NCBI RefSeq assembly: GCF_000373805.1
Contig: NZ_KB892467.1
Coordinates: 113,210-177,209, forward strand
DNA from: Corynebacterium pilosum DSM 20521 = CIP 103422
Lineage (GTDB): Bacteria > Actinomycetota > Actinomycetes > Mycobacteriales > Mycobacteriaceae
Direction of reading: 5' to 3'
DNA: 64,000 bases
Made by a program: the position numbers and the translations under genes. Positions 54,639 to 63,785 of this stretch are shown here, in pieces (within the stretch, counting starts at the first letter, position 1; every line of letters starts with the position of its first letter). The notes under the pieces were generated by a model. That model was not told the DNA's origin and searched no databases. It saw nothing but the letters and a program-made list of their open reading frames with translations.

Positions 54639-54660
54639 CACTTCACCAGAGTAACGAAAA

Positions 54661-54699
54661 ACCCGGGGTGCGCGCTGTGTGTTGCGTCGCACTCCGGGT
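54661..54699 (-). terminator. Terminator downstream of tRNA-Ala
   Basis: ACCCGGGGTGCG (54661-54672) pairs over 12 bases, one of them G-T, with CGCACTCCGGGT (54688-54699). Read leftwards it ends in a TTTTT run. It begins two bases beyond the tRNA. Confidence 0.85.
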
Positions 54700-54701
54700 G
54701 C

Positions 54702-54777
54702 TGGTGGAGCATATGGGATTTGAACCCATGACCCCCACAATGCCATTGTGGTGCGCTACCAACTGCGCCAATGCCCC
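54702..54777 (-). tRNA. tRNA-Ala (GGC anticodon)
   Basis: Read leftwards: acceptor GGGGCAT with ATGCTCC (one G-T pair), D-arm GCGCAGTTGGTAGCGC, anticodon arm CCACAATGGCATTGTGG presenting GGC, T-arm ATGGGTTCAAATCCCAT. Discriminator A and an encoded CCA end at 54702. The other three tRNAs in the window lack CCA. Confidence 0.96.
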
Positions 54778-54826
54778 TTAGAAGGTGATGAAGCCACTAT
54801 ACCCCGCTCTCCCGAACGAACAAAAT

Positions 54827-54865
54827 CACCTCCGGCGCCCCGCAGGTTGCGGGGCACCGGAGGTG
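54827..54865 (-). terminator. Terminator downstream of the DsbA-like gene
   Basis: CACCTCCGG (54827-54835) pairs with CCGGAGGTG (54857-54865), with an inner CCCCGC / GCGGGG stem. Read leftwards it is followed by ATTTTGTTCG. Confidence 0.88.
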
Positions 54866-54889
54866 TGAAATCAGCGTTGAACGCTCGCT

Positions 54890-55621
54890 CTAGAGTGCAA
54901 CCTCGCTGACCCAGTTGTTAATGTCCTCGCCCTCGGCGTCCTGGCCGTCGACCAGCACGCGTGGCGAAGAAACGTTACCGGTCTGCTCGTTGAGGTAGTC
55001 AGCGTTAGACTGCGCAACCGACTTCGCCTCTTCGAGGTACTCGCCATTGCGGATCGCGTCCACGGTCTCGCTGTCGGCACCGTAGGACTCGGCCAGATCA
55101 GCGAACTGGTCGTTGCTCCACTGGTTGTAGATCTGCTGCTGCTGATCCATCATCGTCTTGCGGAAGTTCCAGTACAGCTCCACATCCCCGGAGTTCACGG
55201 TAGCCAGCACTGCAGCCAGCACGTTGGTGGAGTTGCCTTCCTCGCCACGGTCTAGGAAGTTCAGGCTGCGGATTGCAACCTCGAGGTCGCCTGCCTGGAT
55301 CTCGTCCAGCATCTGCTGGTCAGTGTTTTCCGCCAGCTGAGCACAGTAGTCACAGGAGAAGTCCTCGAACAGCTCGGCGTGAGGAGCTTCCTCGCCACCC
55401 TCAGCTGCGGACAGCACGATCGTGCCTTCATCCTTGTTGTAGTCCATTTCGACGCCCTCAACTGGCACCATGTTTTCCGCCAGCTCCGCTGCCTTCTGGC
55501 TACGGCCGTTAAACACGATGAAGCCGATGACGATCGCAGCGATCACGACAACTGCGATGATCGCCCAAATGAAACCAGTATTGGAACTCTGGTTTGGGTT
55601 CTGAACCTTCTTTGTACTCAC
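54890..55621 (-). CDS. Membrane-anchored DsbA-like thiol oxidoreductase
   Basis: A 243-residue protein. A short charged N-terminus is followed by one membrane helix (residues about 17-39, FIWAIIAVVVIAAIVIGFIVF), so the rest faces the outside. The thioredoxin fold with helical insertion has the active site DFSCDYCAQL (CxxC near residue 90) and the cis-Pro loop SSPRVLVDGQ near the C-terminus. It likely makes or isomerises disulfides in exported proteins, as DsbA-type proteins do in actinobacteria. The gene 58 bases upstream encodes a MauE/DoxX-like membrane protein, a plausible redox partner. Confidence 0.9.
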   Translation of the reverse strand: MSTKKVQNPNQSSNTGFIWAIIAVVVIAAIVIGFIVFNGRSQKAAELAENMVPVEGVEMDYNKDEGTIVLSAAEGGEEAPHAELFEDFSCDYCAQLAENTDQQMLDEIQAGDLEVAIRSLNFLDRGEEGNSTNVLAAVLATVNSGDVELYWNFRKTMMDQQQQIYNQWSNDQFADLAESYGADSETVDAIRNGEYLEEAKSVAQSNADYLNEQTGNVSSPRVLVDGQDAEGEDINNWVSEVAL

Positions 55622-55679
55622 TCTTACACCTTATTTTTGAGATTGTGTGCGATTGGGCGCGGCTGCGAACCGCTTGTCA

Positions 55680-56165
55680 TTATGGATAAATTGCCCATTT
55701 CCGAAACGGACGGTAGACGGTCCATAGTGACATTGCCACAAATAGAACGTCACGCAGAATCGTCGTCAAGTAATCTGTCGAAGGCTCGGCACCGGCCGGA
55801 GAGAAACATCCGCAGTCAATTTCCAAGCCACGCGCCCACGCCTGCGATAGACCGATAATGAAAAGCACCAAGACCACGGCGGATAGCTTGCCTGCCGGCC
55901 GCAGCCACAGGCCCAGCAACAGGAACAATCCACCGGCCAGCTCTGCTGGGCCAATGATGCGGGCCAGCAAATCAGACCAGTAGGGCGTAAATATTTCATA
56001 GGCCACGATGGACTGAGTGACATCCATATGGTTGCCAATTTTCGTCGCACCGCCGGCGATCCACACCACCGCCAACCCGAATCGACTAATCGCGCTGATG
56101 ACATCAAGCACCAGCGTTTGCATATCACGGGCAGGCGCCTCTTGGCGCGTTTCTATCACGGTCAC
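55680..56165 (-). CDS. MauE/DoxX-family redox-associated membrane protein
   Basis: A 161-residue integral membrane protein with four helices (ISRFGLAVVWIAGGATK; LLARIIGPAELAGGLFLLLGL; LSAVVLVLFIIGLSQAW; and a last one near ILRDVLFVAMSLWTVY). The loop after helix 3 holds EIDCGCFSPAG, a paired-cysteine motif typical of MauE-like proteins that pass electrons to or from an exported thioredoxin-fold protein. It starts with GTG at 56165. The following gene on this strand encodes exactly such a protein. Partner assignment is inference. Confidence 0.85.
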   Translation of the reverse strand: MTVIETRQEAPARDMQTLVLDVISAISRFGLAVVWIAGGATKIGNHMDVTQSIVAYEIFTPYWSDLLARIIGPAELAGGLFLLLGLWLRPAGKLSAVVLVLFIIGLSQAWARGLEIDCGCFSPAGAEPSTDYLTTILRDVLFVAMSLWTVYRPFRKWAIYP

Positions 56166-56238
56166 ACTTGAACTTTAACGCACCCTACCCAGGGAGACCA
56201 GAGTAGGCGCTGTGAACACCCTGGATACTTGCAGCGTA

Positions 56239-57897
56239 TTACTTCTTCAGCACCTCAGAGACAACCTCCTGTGCTTCCTTTTGGACCTGCGCCAAGTGGT
56301 CTTCACCCTTGAAGCTCTCGGCATAAATCTTGTATTTGTCTTCGGTGCCAGACGGACGCGCCGCAAACCACGCGGACTCCGTGGTCACCTTCAGCCCACC
56401 GATGGGGGCATCGTTGCCAGGAGCGTTCGTCAGCTTATCGACGATCGGCTCGCCGGCCAGTTCCGTTGCCGAGACATCCTCAGGCGACAGCGCCTTGAGC
56501 TTGGCCTTCTGTTCACGGTTGGCTTCTGCGTCGGTACGCGCGTAAGCAGGAGCGCCGAACTTCTCTGCCAGTTCGGCGTAGCGCTGCGATGGGGTCTTGC
56601 CCGTCTTCGCCGTGATTTCTGCGGCGAGCAGGTCCAGGATGATGCCGTCCTTGTCGGTGGACCAGACGGTGCCATCGTGGCGGAGGAAGGAGGCACCTGC
56701 GGACTCCTCACCGCCGAAGCCGACGGAACCGTCAATCAGGCCCGGCACAAACCACTTGAAACCAACTGGCACCTCCACCAGCTTCTTACCCAGGGACTTC
56801 ACCACGTTGTCGATCATCGACGAGGAGACCAGGGTCTTGCCCACTGCCGTGCCCTCGCCCCAGTTCGGGCGGTTGGAGAACAGGTACTCGATAGCCACTG
56901 CGAGGTAGTGGTTGGGGTTCATCAGGCCGTGGTCGGGGGTGACGATGCCGTGACGGTCCGCGTCGGCGTCATTACCGGTAGCGATGTCGTACTTATCGCG
57001 GTTGGCGATCAAGGATGCCATCGCATTGGGGCTGGAGCAGTCCATGCGGATCTTGCCGTCAGTATCCAAGGTCATGAAGCGCCAGGTTGCGTCGACCTCC
57101 GGGTTCACAACAGTGAGGTTGAGCTTGTGCGTCTCAGCGATCGCACCCCAGTAGTCCACGGAGGCGCCACCCATCGGGTCAGCACCGATCGACAGGTTGG
57201 AGCTGCGGATCACGTCCAAGTCCAGCACATTCGGCAGGTCATTGACATAATTGCCCATGAAGTCAAACTTCACAGCACGATCATCCAGCACGCCCGTGAC
57301 CGAGGTGCGCTTCACACCGTCAAGGCCCTTGCGCAGGTACTCGTTGGCGCGGTCAGCGATCCAGTCGGTGGCGTCCGTATCTGCTGGGCCACCTGAAGGT
57401 GGGTTGTACTTGAAGCCGCCATCGCGCGGTGGGTTGTGCGACGGGGTAATCACGATGCCGTCAGCACGCTTCGGGTCCGTGCCCGTCACACCGCCGTCCA
57501 GCTTCGCATTGTGCGCCAGAATCGCATGGGAGACGGCAGGAGTTGGGGTGTAGCGGCCCCGATCGTCGACAAGCACCTCGACCTCATTGGCAAGCAGCAC
57601 CTCCAGCGCGGAGACCATCGCCGGCTCCGAAAGAGCGTGCGGGTCGCGACCAACATAGACCGGCCCGCCGATGTTGTTGTCGCGGCGGTAATCGACGATC
57701 GCCTGGGTGGTGGCCCAGATGTGCTGCTGGTTGAAGGCGTTGTCCAGCGAGGAACCACGGTGGCCGGAGGTGCCGAACGCTACTTGCTGATCAGGATTGT
57801 CCGGGTCAATATCGCGGGTGTAGTAGGCGGTGACCAGCTCCGCAATATCGATCAGATCCTCGGGGCGGGCAACTTGTCCGGCACGTTCGTGAGCCAT
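56239..57897 (-). CDS. pgm: Phosphoglucomutase (alpha-D-glucose phosphate-specific)
   Basis: Interconverts glucose-1-phosphate and glucose-6-phosphate, linking glycolysis with glycogen, trehalose and cell-wall sugar synthesis. The 552-residue protein has the four expected motifs: FGTSGHRG near residue 41, the phosphoserine loop VITPSHNPP near 150, the metal loop [10 protein letters not shown] near 305 and the sugar-binding [10 protein letters not shown], with the phosphate-binding [10 protein letters not shown] at the C-terminus. Length is normal. It is monocistronic, with a 219-base region separating it from the divergent symporter gene. Confidence 0.96.
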   Translation of the reverse strand: MAHERAGQVARPEDLIDIAELVTAYYTRDIDPDNPDQQVAFGTSGHRGSSLDNAFNQQHIWATTQAIVDYRRDNNIGGPVYVGRDPHALSEPAMVSALEVLLANEVEVLVDDRGRYTPTPAVSHAILAHNAKLDGGVTGTDPKRADGIVITPSHNPPRDGGFKYNPPSGGPADTDATDWIADRANEYLRKGLDGVKRTSVTGVLDDRAVKFDFMGNYVNDLPNVLDLDVIRSSNLSIGADPMGGASVDYWGAIAETHKLNLTVVNPEVDATWRFMTLDTDGKIRMDCSSPNAMASLIANRDKYDIATGNDADADRHGIVTPDHGLMNPNHYLAVAIEYLFSNRPNWGEGTAVGKTLVSSSMIDNVVKSLGKKLVEVPVGFKWFVPGLIDGSVGFGGEESAGASFLRHDGTVWSTDKDGIILDLLAAEITAKTGKTPSQRYAELAEKFGAPAYARTDAEANREQKAKLKALSPEDVSATELAGEPIVDKLTNAPGNDAPIGGLKVTTESAWFAARPSGTEDKYKIYAESFKGEDHLAQVQKEAQEVVSEVLKK

Positions 57898-58116
57898 GGC
57901 AATACTCCTTAATCAACTTAAGTAACGAAAGGAAAAGCTCCTTTCCTCCCATTTTGGTCGCAATCGTCACATTTATCTATCAAAGTTGACCTTTTTCACC
58001 TATTAGCCTTGTTCGCCTGCCACTTTCCGCCACTCCTCCCCCGAAACGGGGTAATTTAAGTGCCACCTTAATGAAAAGTGTTCCACGCCACAGTTGATCG
58101 TCGGTAGTTTCTTTAC

Positions 58117-59535
58117 ATGCTTGACAACCTTCACTCCATCCTCAGCACCGCCTCCTCCTTCGTCTGGGGGCCGTGGCTGCTCATTCCGCTCCTCTTGGGC
58201 ACCGGCTTATTCCTCACCTTCCGCCTCAGCGGTATCCAATTCCGCACCCTGGGAAGATCAATGCGCCACGCGCTGATCGACAAGCAGGAAGACGGCGAAG
58301 GCGATATCTCCAATTACCAAGCCCTCACCACCGCGCTTGCCGCCACCGTGGGTACCGGCAATATCGTCGGTGTGGCTACCGCCATCGCGCTCGGCGGCCC
58401 AGGTGCCCTCTTTTGGATCTGGGTCACGGGCGCCGTCGGTATGGCATCAAAGTACACCGAGGCCTACCTCGGCGTCCGCTTCCGCGTGACCGACGCGAAG
58501 GGGGCCCAGTCCGGCGGCCCGCAGGAATACCTGCGGCGCGGCATCCCCGGCCCGGTCGGGCAAATCCTCGCCTTCCTCTTCACTGTCTTCGCAATCTTTG
58601 CCTCTTTCGGTATCGGCAACTTGACCCAGGGTAACTCCGTGGCCGCAGGCATGGAAGACACGTTCGGCGTGGACCCATGGATCACCGGCATCATCATGTT
58701 TGTCGCCGTGGGCGCGGTCCTGCTGGGTGGCATTCAGGCCATCGGCAAGATCACCTCCGCCTTCGTGCCTCTGATGATCTTCGTCTACGTCACCGGCGGC
58801 ATCGTCGCCCTGGTCTTGATGGCTGACCAGATCCCCGCAGCCTTGGGCGCGGTCTTCACCGATGCCTTCACCGGCACCGCAGCCACCGGCGGCTTCCTTG
58901 GCGCCGGAATCATGATGGCCGTGCGTTTCGGTGTGGCCCGCGGTATCTTCTCCAACGAGTCCGGCATGGGTTCCGCCGCCATCGCAGCAGCCGCGGCGAA
59001 GACTTCGCACCCCACCCGCCAGGCTCTGGTCTCCATGACCCAGACCTTCATCGACACGATGATCGTCGTCTCCATCACCGGCCTGGTGATCGTCACCTCC
59101 GGCGTGTGGGACCAAGGCGCCGACCATGCGGCCACCATGACCGCCGACGCCTTCTCCACCGTGCTGGGCAGCCAGTGGGGCGGCACGATCGTCTCGGTCT
59201 CTCTGATCTTCTTCGCATTCTCCACGATCATCGGCTGGTCTTACTACGGCGAACGTTCCATCGTCTCGCTGCTTGGCCAGTGGGCGTCCCTGCCCTACCG
59301 TCTCTTCTTCACCTGCGTGGTCTTCATCGGCGCGATCACCCAGATTGAGATCGCCTGGACCTTCTCCGACCTGGCCAACGGCCTAATGGCACTGCCGAAC
59401 CTGATCGGCTTGCTCATTCTCTCCGGTCTGGTGGCACGCGAGACCCGCGAATACCTCAAGTTCGACCCGCATCTGAAGCGCTCGCCCGAAGAGGTTGCGG
59501 AGTTCGTCGCAAAGCAGCAGATGAATTGGAAGTAA
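58117..59535 (+). CDS. Alanine/glycine:cation symporter (AGCS family)
   Basis: Sodium- or proton-coupled importer of small neutral amino acids with about eleven helices in 472 residues. The family signature ALTTALAATVGTGNIVGVATAIALGGPGALFW is present near residue 70, followed by GAVGMASKYTEAYLGVRFR, GVARGIFSNESGMGSAAIAAAA and WSYYGERSIVSLLG. D-alanine, L-alanine and glycine are the usual substrates. It is divergent from pgm and stands 10 bases before the fluoride channel genes, which are probably cotranscribed with it. Confidence 0.93.
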   Translation: MLDNLHSILSTASSFVWGPWLLIPLLLGTGLFLTFRLSGIQFRTLGRSMRHALIDKQEDGEGDISNYQALTTALAATVGTGNIVGVATAIALGGPGALFWIWVTGAVGMASKYTEAYLGVRFRVTDAKGAQSGGPQEYLRRGIPGPVGQILAFLFTVFAIFASFGIGNLTQGNSVAAGMEDTFGVDPWITGIIMFVAVGAVLLGGIQAIGKITSAFVPLMIFVYVTGGIVALVLMADQIPAALGAVFTDAFTGTAATGGFLGAGIMMAVRFGVARGIFSNESGMGSAAIAAAAAKTSHPTRQALVSMTQTFIDTMIVVSITGLVIVTSGVWDQGADHAATMTADAFSTVLGSQWGGTIVSVSLIFFAFSTIIGWSYYGERSIVSLLGQWASLPYRLFFTCVVFIGAITQIEIAWTFSDLANGLMALPNLIGLLILSGLVARETREYLKFDPHLKRSPEEVAEFVAKQQMNWK

Positions 59536-59545
59536 GATCGTGTAA

Positions 59546-59863
59546 ATGATCAAAGAGGGGCTACTGGTGGGCGCAGGCGCTGCCCTCGGCGCGCTCGCCC
59601 GCTTCGGGGTTTCAAGCATGCTTAACGACGACATCCCCACCACCCTCGCCATCAATATCTTCGGCTGTTTCCTCATGGGGCTGTTGGCCCCTGGAGTCTT
59701 TTGGGGCACCGGATTCTTGGGTGGGTTTACTACCTTTTCCGCGTTCGCTCTGGCTACGGCGACCTCGTCGGCAAGTGAGGCCGCCGTGCTGGTCGTTGTA
59801 ACGCTGTGTAGTTGCGTGGGGGCCTGGCTTGCCGGCGACTGGTTGCGCAGGAGGCGGGCCTAA
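59546..59863 (+). CDS. crcB1: Fluoride channel subunit (FluC/CrcB), first copy
   Basis: Small membrane protein (105 residues, four helices) that exports fluoride. The conserved features are ALGALARFGVSS in helix 1, NIFGCFLMGLL with the pore-lining Asn in helix 2 and GFLGGFTTFSAFALAT with the Phe box and the sodium-site break in helix 3. FluC works as an antiparallel dimer. It is directly followed, with no gap, by a second family member, suggesting a heterodimer. No fluoride riboswitch was seen upstream. Confidence 0.93.
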   Translation: MIKEGLLVGAGAALGALARFGVSSMLNDDIPTTLAINIFGCFLMGLLAPGVFWGTGFLGGFTTFSAFALATATSSASEAAVLVVVTLCSCVGAWLAGDWLRRRRA

Positions 59864-60220
59864 ATGGAGGTTATCTACGCTGTGCTCGCCGTGGGGGTCG
59901 GCGGGTTCCTCGGAGGGCTCGGGCGCTGGGGCTTAAGCTTCATTCCGCGGGCGCGGGTGGGAACGTTTGCCGCGAATATGGTTGCGGCTGTTGTTCTCGG
60001 CATCGCCGTGTCCGGGCCCGGTCTGGTGCCTCTGGCCCTGGGCACGGGCTTTGCGGGCGCCTTATCGACGTGGTCGACGCTGGCCCGTGAGCTCGGGGAA
60101 CTGGTGCGCGCCAAGCAGTGGCGGGTGCTCATCAGCTACACCCTGGCCACGGTGGTGATCGGCATTATCGCCGCCCACCGTGGCACGGTGTGGGCCGGAC
60201 GGATCTACGGCTCGTTTTAG
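59864..60220 (+). CDS. crcB2: Fluoride channel subunit (FluC/CrcB), second copy
   Basis: A 118-residue paralogue of the preceding gene with four helices: GVGGFLGGLGRWGLS, TFAANMVAAVVLG with the pore Asn, GFAGALSTWSTLARE and a last helix ISYTLATVVIGIIAAHRG. The GxxGxxSTWSTL stretch replaces the usual GGFTTFSTF, so one Phe-box aromatic is changed to Trp. That divergence from crcB1 fits an obligate heterodimer with opposite orientations. The ATG immediately follows the crcB1 stop. The 3' end overlaps the convergent ABC permease gene by four bases. Confidence 0.9.
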   Translation: MEVIYAVLAVGVGGFLGGLGRWGLSFIPRARVGTFAANMVAAVVLGIAVSGPGLVPLALGTGFAGALSTWSTLARELGELVRAKQWRVLISYTLATVVIGIIAAHRGTVWAGRIYGSF

Positions 60221-62772
60221 TCGGCGATCGCATCTAGCGGCGGAGTTTTCGCCGCACGCTGGGCCGGCCACAACGCCGCAAGGACGCCGACCACACCGGA
60301 ACCAATCAGCATCGTGATCAGCAGACCCCACGGAATCGCGATGGTCTCCAAGCCCTGATCCGCCAGCACGGTGAGGAAAGCCCAGCCCAGGGCTAAGCCC
60401 ACCACCATGCCGGCCACCGCGCCGAACACCGCGATCTGCACGGATTCCAGAATGATCATCGTCCTGATCTGTCCACGCTGGGTACCGACAGCGCGAAGCA
60501 TGCCGATCTCCTGGCGTCGCTCGATCACAGACAACGTCAGCGTATTCACGATGCCCAGGATCGCGATGATTACCGCCAAGGCCAGTAGCCCGTACAGGAT
60601 GGAGAGCATCTGGTCGATCGCCATCGACGCCTCGCCCGCCATCTCCTCGGTATCGCGCACCTGCACCACGATGTGGTCTTCGACGGCGGCTTCCAAGTTG
60701 GCGCGCAAATCTTCATGCTCCACCGTGCCATCGCCGTTAAGCCCCACCATCATGATGGTGTTCGCTTGCGCAGGCACGAGTTCGGAAACGGCATCGTAGG
60801 ACACCACGAAGCTGGTGAAAATCGCCGACTCGTTGAAAGTACCGCCGACTTCCACCTCGACCGTTTCCGGTGACAGGCCCGGCGCCGAGAGTTCGACCGT
60901 CTCCCCCACGTTCCAGCCCAACTCGTCGGCAAGCGCCTGCGGGGCGATCAAAGTGTTGCCGGACAGTTCGCTGGAGCCTTCGGCCATGTCAAGCTCAACC
61001 AGCGTCGCAGGATTGCCACCCATCACGTCAGTGACACCGTGCGGACCGGCCTGGTGGGAGTACTTGCCGTCCACCATCACTGGCGCTTGGGCGTAGAATG
61101 CGACATCATTCACGCCGTCGACGTCGCGCACGATCTCTGGTACGTCGGCGGGCACTGGGAATGCACCCATCTGTGGGCCAGCTAGAACGAACTCAGCATC
61201 GACCTCGCTTTCTGCGAAGTCAGAGATGGATTGCTTCATCGTCGCGCCCAGCATCCCGATCGCGGTGACAAGCGCGATTCCCAGCATTAGCGCGAATGCC
61301 GTAGCGGACGTGCGCCGCGGGTTACGGCGCGTATTCGTGGACGCCAGCTTGCCCACCGCACCGAACGGCATTCCGATGAGCCTGCCAAATGGCGGCACCA
61401 GCGGCAGCGACAAGGCAGGCCCCGCCAGGAAAAATCCGACGATCACCAGCAACGTGCCCACGCCCACCAGGCTGGCACGGTTACCCGTCGTGCCTTCCTC
61501 CCAGACCACGGCCCAGCCGGCGGTGACAAGACCCGCACCAATCATGATCAACCCGATGATGGTACGCGCCAGCAATGGCTGCGGAGTGGCAGCTTCGCTG
61601 GACCGCATCGCCTCTACCGGCTCCACCTTGCCGGCTCGACGTGCAGGAGCCCACGCCGAAATGACGGTCACCAGCGTGCCGACGACGATCGGAACCACCA
61701 CCGCTGACACCGACAGGCCAAGCCCCGAATTCGGCAGCGGCGTACCCGTTGCTCCCATTACGGCCTTGATTACAGCAACCAAGCCAACGCCGGCGACAAC
61801 ACCCAGCGCCGAGCCGATCAGGCCGACAATCACTGCCTCCGCTGTCACCGAGCGCGTAATCTGCCCCTTCGACGCACCAAGTGCACGCAGCAGCGCGAAC
61901 TCCTTGGTGCGCTGCGCCACGATCATGGAGAAAGTGTTGGCGATGAGGAACGTGCCGACGAGCAACCCCACCAATCCAAATGCAATAAGGAAATAGTTCA
62001 CGAAGCTCAAGGCATTGTTAATGGCCTCAGAGACTTCGTCGGCAAGCTTCTGCCCTGTCTCCATGTTGAGCTCTGGATACGTCTCATCAAGATGGGTGAC
62101 TAGCGCATCTGGCGCGGTCCCCTCCGCCGCCGCGACCGCGAGGCCTGGGTACATCACGCCGTCCGTGTAGCGCTCGAGGTACGCGTCTTCGTTCATGCGC
62201 ATGTCCAGGGAGGAACCCTGATCCAGCTCGGAGTCGAAGAGCCCTGTGACGGTGACGTCGTGGCGCTCGACCGGATCGACCACGATCAGATCTTGGCCCA
62301 CCGAGATGTTGAACTTCTCGGCTGCCTTAGCGTTGATTACGACATCGGAGGGGCCGCTGGGCTCTGAACCCTCGGTGAGCTCGACAGCTTGGCCAACGAC
62401 CTCACCTTCGGGGTAGTAAATCCCCATCTGGGCGGAGCCGCCACCGGTTTGGATCGTCTCCTTATCGGAGGTCGCTGCAACAACAGTGGTGCTGCCAGTG
62501 ACATTGATGCGATCGACTTGCGGATCCTCCGCGATCGCGTCGCCCGTCTCGCGCGGAACACCCGGGAGCTCGTCTCCGCCCTCGACGACGACATCAACAT
62601 CGCTATATGCGTTGCTGACGACGGAGTCGAAGGTATTCGACAGCGAGTTAGTAAACATGAACGAGCCGGAGATGAACGCTGTGCCTAACACAACAGCCAG
62701 CACCGTCAGCGCCAGCCTGAGTTTGTGTGCCGCAATATTACGTAGCGACACCTTTCGCATAGTGGACGCCAT
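60217..62772 (-). CDS. MacB/FtsX-type ABC transporter permease
   Basis: An 851-residue permease with duplicated architecture: an N-terminal helix (LRLALTVLAVVLGTAFISGSF), an extracellular MacB_PCD domain, three or four helices (YFLIAFGLVGLLVGTFLIANTFSMIVAQRTKEFALLRALGAS), a middle helix pair, a second extracellular domain and a final FtsX block (LAVIIAILGIVNTLTLSVIERRQEIGMLRAVGTQRGQI). The coupling helices are the RALGAS and RAVGTQ segments. Such full-length actinobacterial proteins export lipids, peptides or drugs, or transmit envelope signals. The substrate is unknown. It directly follows its ATPase, with no spacer. Confidence 0.92.
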   Translation of the reverse strand: MASTMRKVSLRNIAAHKLRLALTVLAVVLGTAFISGSFMFTNSLSNTFDSVVSNAYSDVDVVVEGGDELPGVPRETGDAIAEDPQVDRINVTGSTTVVAATSDKETIQTGGGSAQMGIYYPEGEVVGQAVELTEGSEPSGPSDVVINAKAAEKFNISVGQDLIVVDPVERHDVTVTGLFDSELDQGSSLDMRMNEDAYLERYTDGVMYPGLAVAAAEGTAPDALVTHLDETYPELNMETGQKLADEVSEAINNALSFVNYFLIAFGLVGLLVGTFLIANTFSMIVAQRTKEFALLRALGASKGQITRSVTAEAVIVGLIGSALGVVAGVGLVAVIKAVMGATGTPLPNSGLGLSVSAVVVPIVVGTLVTVISAWAPARRAGKVEPVEAMRSSEAATPQPLLARTIIGLIMIGAGLVTAGWAVVWEEGTTGNRASLVGVGTLLVIVGFFLAGPALSLPLVPPFGRLIGMPFGAVGKLASTNTRRNPRRTSATAFALMLGIALVTAIGMLGATMKQSISDFAESEVDAEFVLAGPQMGAFPVPADVPEIVRDVDGVNDVAFYAQAPVMVDGKYSHQAGPHGVTDVMGGNPATLVELDMAEGSSELSGNTLIAPQALADELGWNVGETVELSAPGLSPETVEVEVGGTFNESAIFTSFVVSYDAVSELVPAQANTIMMVGLNGDGTVEHEDLRANLEAAVEDHIVVQVRDTEEMAGEASMAIDQMLSILYGLLALAVIIAILGIVNTLTLSVIERRQEIGMLRAVGTQRGQIRTMIILESVQIAVFGAVAGMVVGLALGWAFLTVLADQGLETIAIPWGLLITMLIGSGVVGVLAALWPAQRAAKTPPLDAIAD

Positions 62773-63540
62773 TTAGTTCTCGATTCCTGTCATCGTCGAC
62801 AAGATCGTCTCCACCGTCGGATCGCGCAACTCATTGACAATCTGCCCATCAGCGAGGAAGATCACGCGGTCCGCATAGCTTGCCGCGGTAGCGTCGTGGG
62901 TCACGATGACCACAGTCTGATTGTCCGCGTCGACGGCTGTGCGAAGAATATTCAACACTTCCTTGCCGGAATTCGAATCAAGGTTACCTGTCGGCTCATC
63001 ACCAAAGATGATCTCCGGACGTGACACCAGAGCGCGGGCACACGCAACACGCTGCTGCTGCCCGCCAGAAAGCTCCGCGGGACGGTGCGAGAGGCGGTTC
63101 GTCAGGCCCAACCGATCTGTGACCTCGTCGAACCAGGCCTTATCTAGGGCGCCCCCGGCGATGTCAGAAGGCAGAGTGATGTTTTCCGCAGCCGTCAACG
63201 TTGGGACAAGGTTGAATGACTGGAAGATGAAACCTAGCCTGTCGCGACGGAGGTTGGTCATCTCCTTATCGTTCAGCGTGGAAAGGTCTGTATCACCGAT
63301 GAAGGCGGATCCGCTTGTCGACGAATCCAGCCCGGCCATGGTGTGCATCAATGTCGATTTGCCTGATCCTGACGGGCCCATGATGGCGGTGAATTCATTG
63401 CGGACGAACTCCACGTTCACGTGGTCGAGTGCTACGACGGCCGTGTCGCCTTCACCGTACTGCTTGAACAAATCTACGGCGCGTGCAGCAATAGTTTGCC
63501 CGGTTTGCTGGTCGCTGCCTTCGGCGCTGTGTTTAGCCAT
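62773..63540 (-). CDS. MacB/LolD-type ABC transporter ATP-binding protein
   Basis: A 255-residue ATPase that powers the following permease. Walker A is GPSGSGKST near residue 55, followed by the Q-loop FIFQSFNLVPTLTA, signature ELSGGQQQRVACARAL, Walker B IIFGDEPTGNLD and switch VIVTHDATAAS. LFKQYGEGDTAVVALDHVN at the N-terminus is typical of the MacB/LolD group. The permease ATG is directly adjacent to its stop codon. The 245-base region upstream carries its promoter and separates it from an XRE-type gene. Confidence 0.95.
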   Translation of the reverse strand: MAKHSAEGSDQQTGQTIAARAVDLFKQYGEGDTAVVALDHVNVEFVRNEFTAIMGPSGSGKSTLMHTMAGLDSSTSGSAFIGDTDLSTLNDKEMTNLRRDRLGFIFQSFNLVPTLTAAENITLPSDIAGGALDKAWFDEVTDRLGLTNRLSHRPAELSGGQQQRVACARALVSRPEIIFGDEPTGNLDSNSGKEVLNILRTAVDADNQTVVIVTHDATAASYADRVIFLADGQIVNELRDPTVETILSTMTGIEN

Positions 63541-63785
63541 AACTGTTTTCTCCCCTAGTCAAGTTAATCCCTCTTAGCTTAATGCCCATGGCATAGGAAG
63601 AGTTATTCCAGTTGCCATTTCTACCAGCTGCCCTGGCGTTTTGTTCTGGAGGGCCGATTGGCGAAAGTCAAGACGCAAATCGCCGACGGGCAGCAGCACT
63701 ATCTAGGCCCGTAAGAAGTTCAACCTCGTACTCTGTTGGATCGGAAGGCAGCGTCCTCGCCCAGTTGCGATGCTCCTATATTGTG
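63541..63785. other. Non-coding gap between the ABC ATPase and the XRE gene
   Basis: This must contain the leftward ABC promoter. The open frame at 63612-63824 on the + strand has no ribosome-binding site or recognisable domain and overlaps the XRE gene antisense. Nothing else was seen. Confidence 0.5.

Noticed and set aside
59300..59545. Fluoride riboswitch before crcB1
   Set aside because: The sequence is the coding end of the symporter gene with a 10-base gap; no riboswitch core could be placed.
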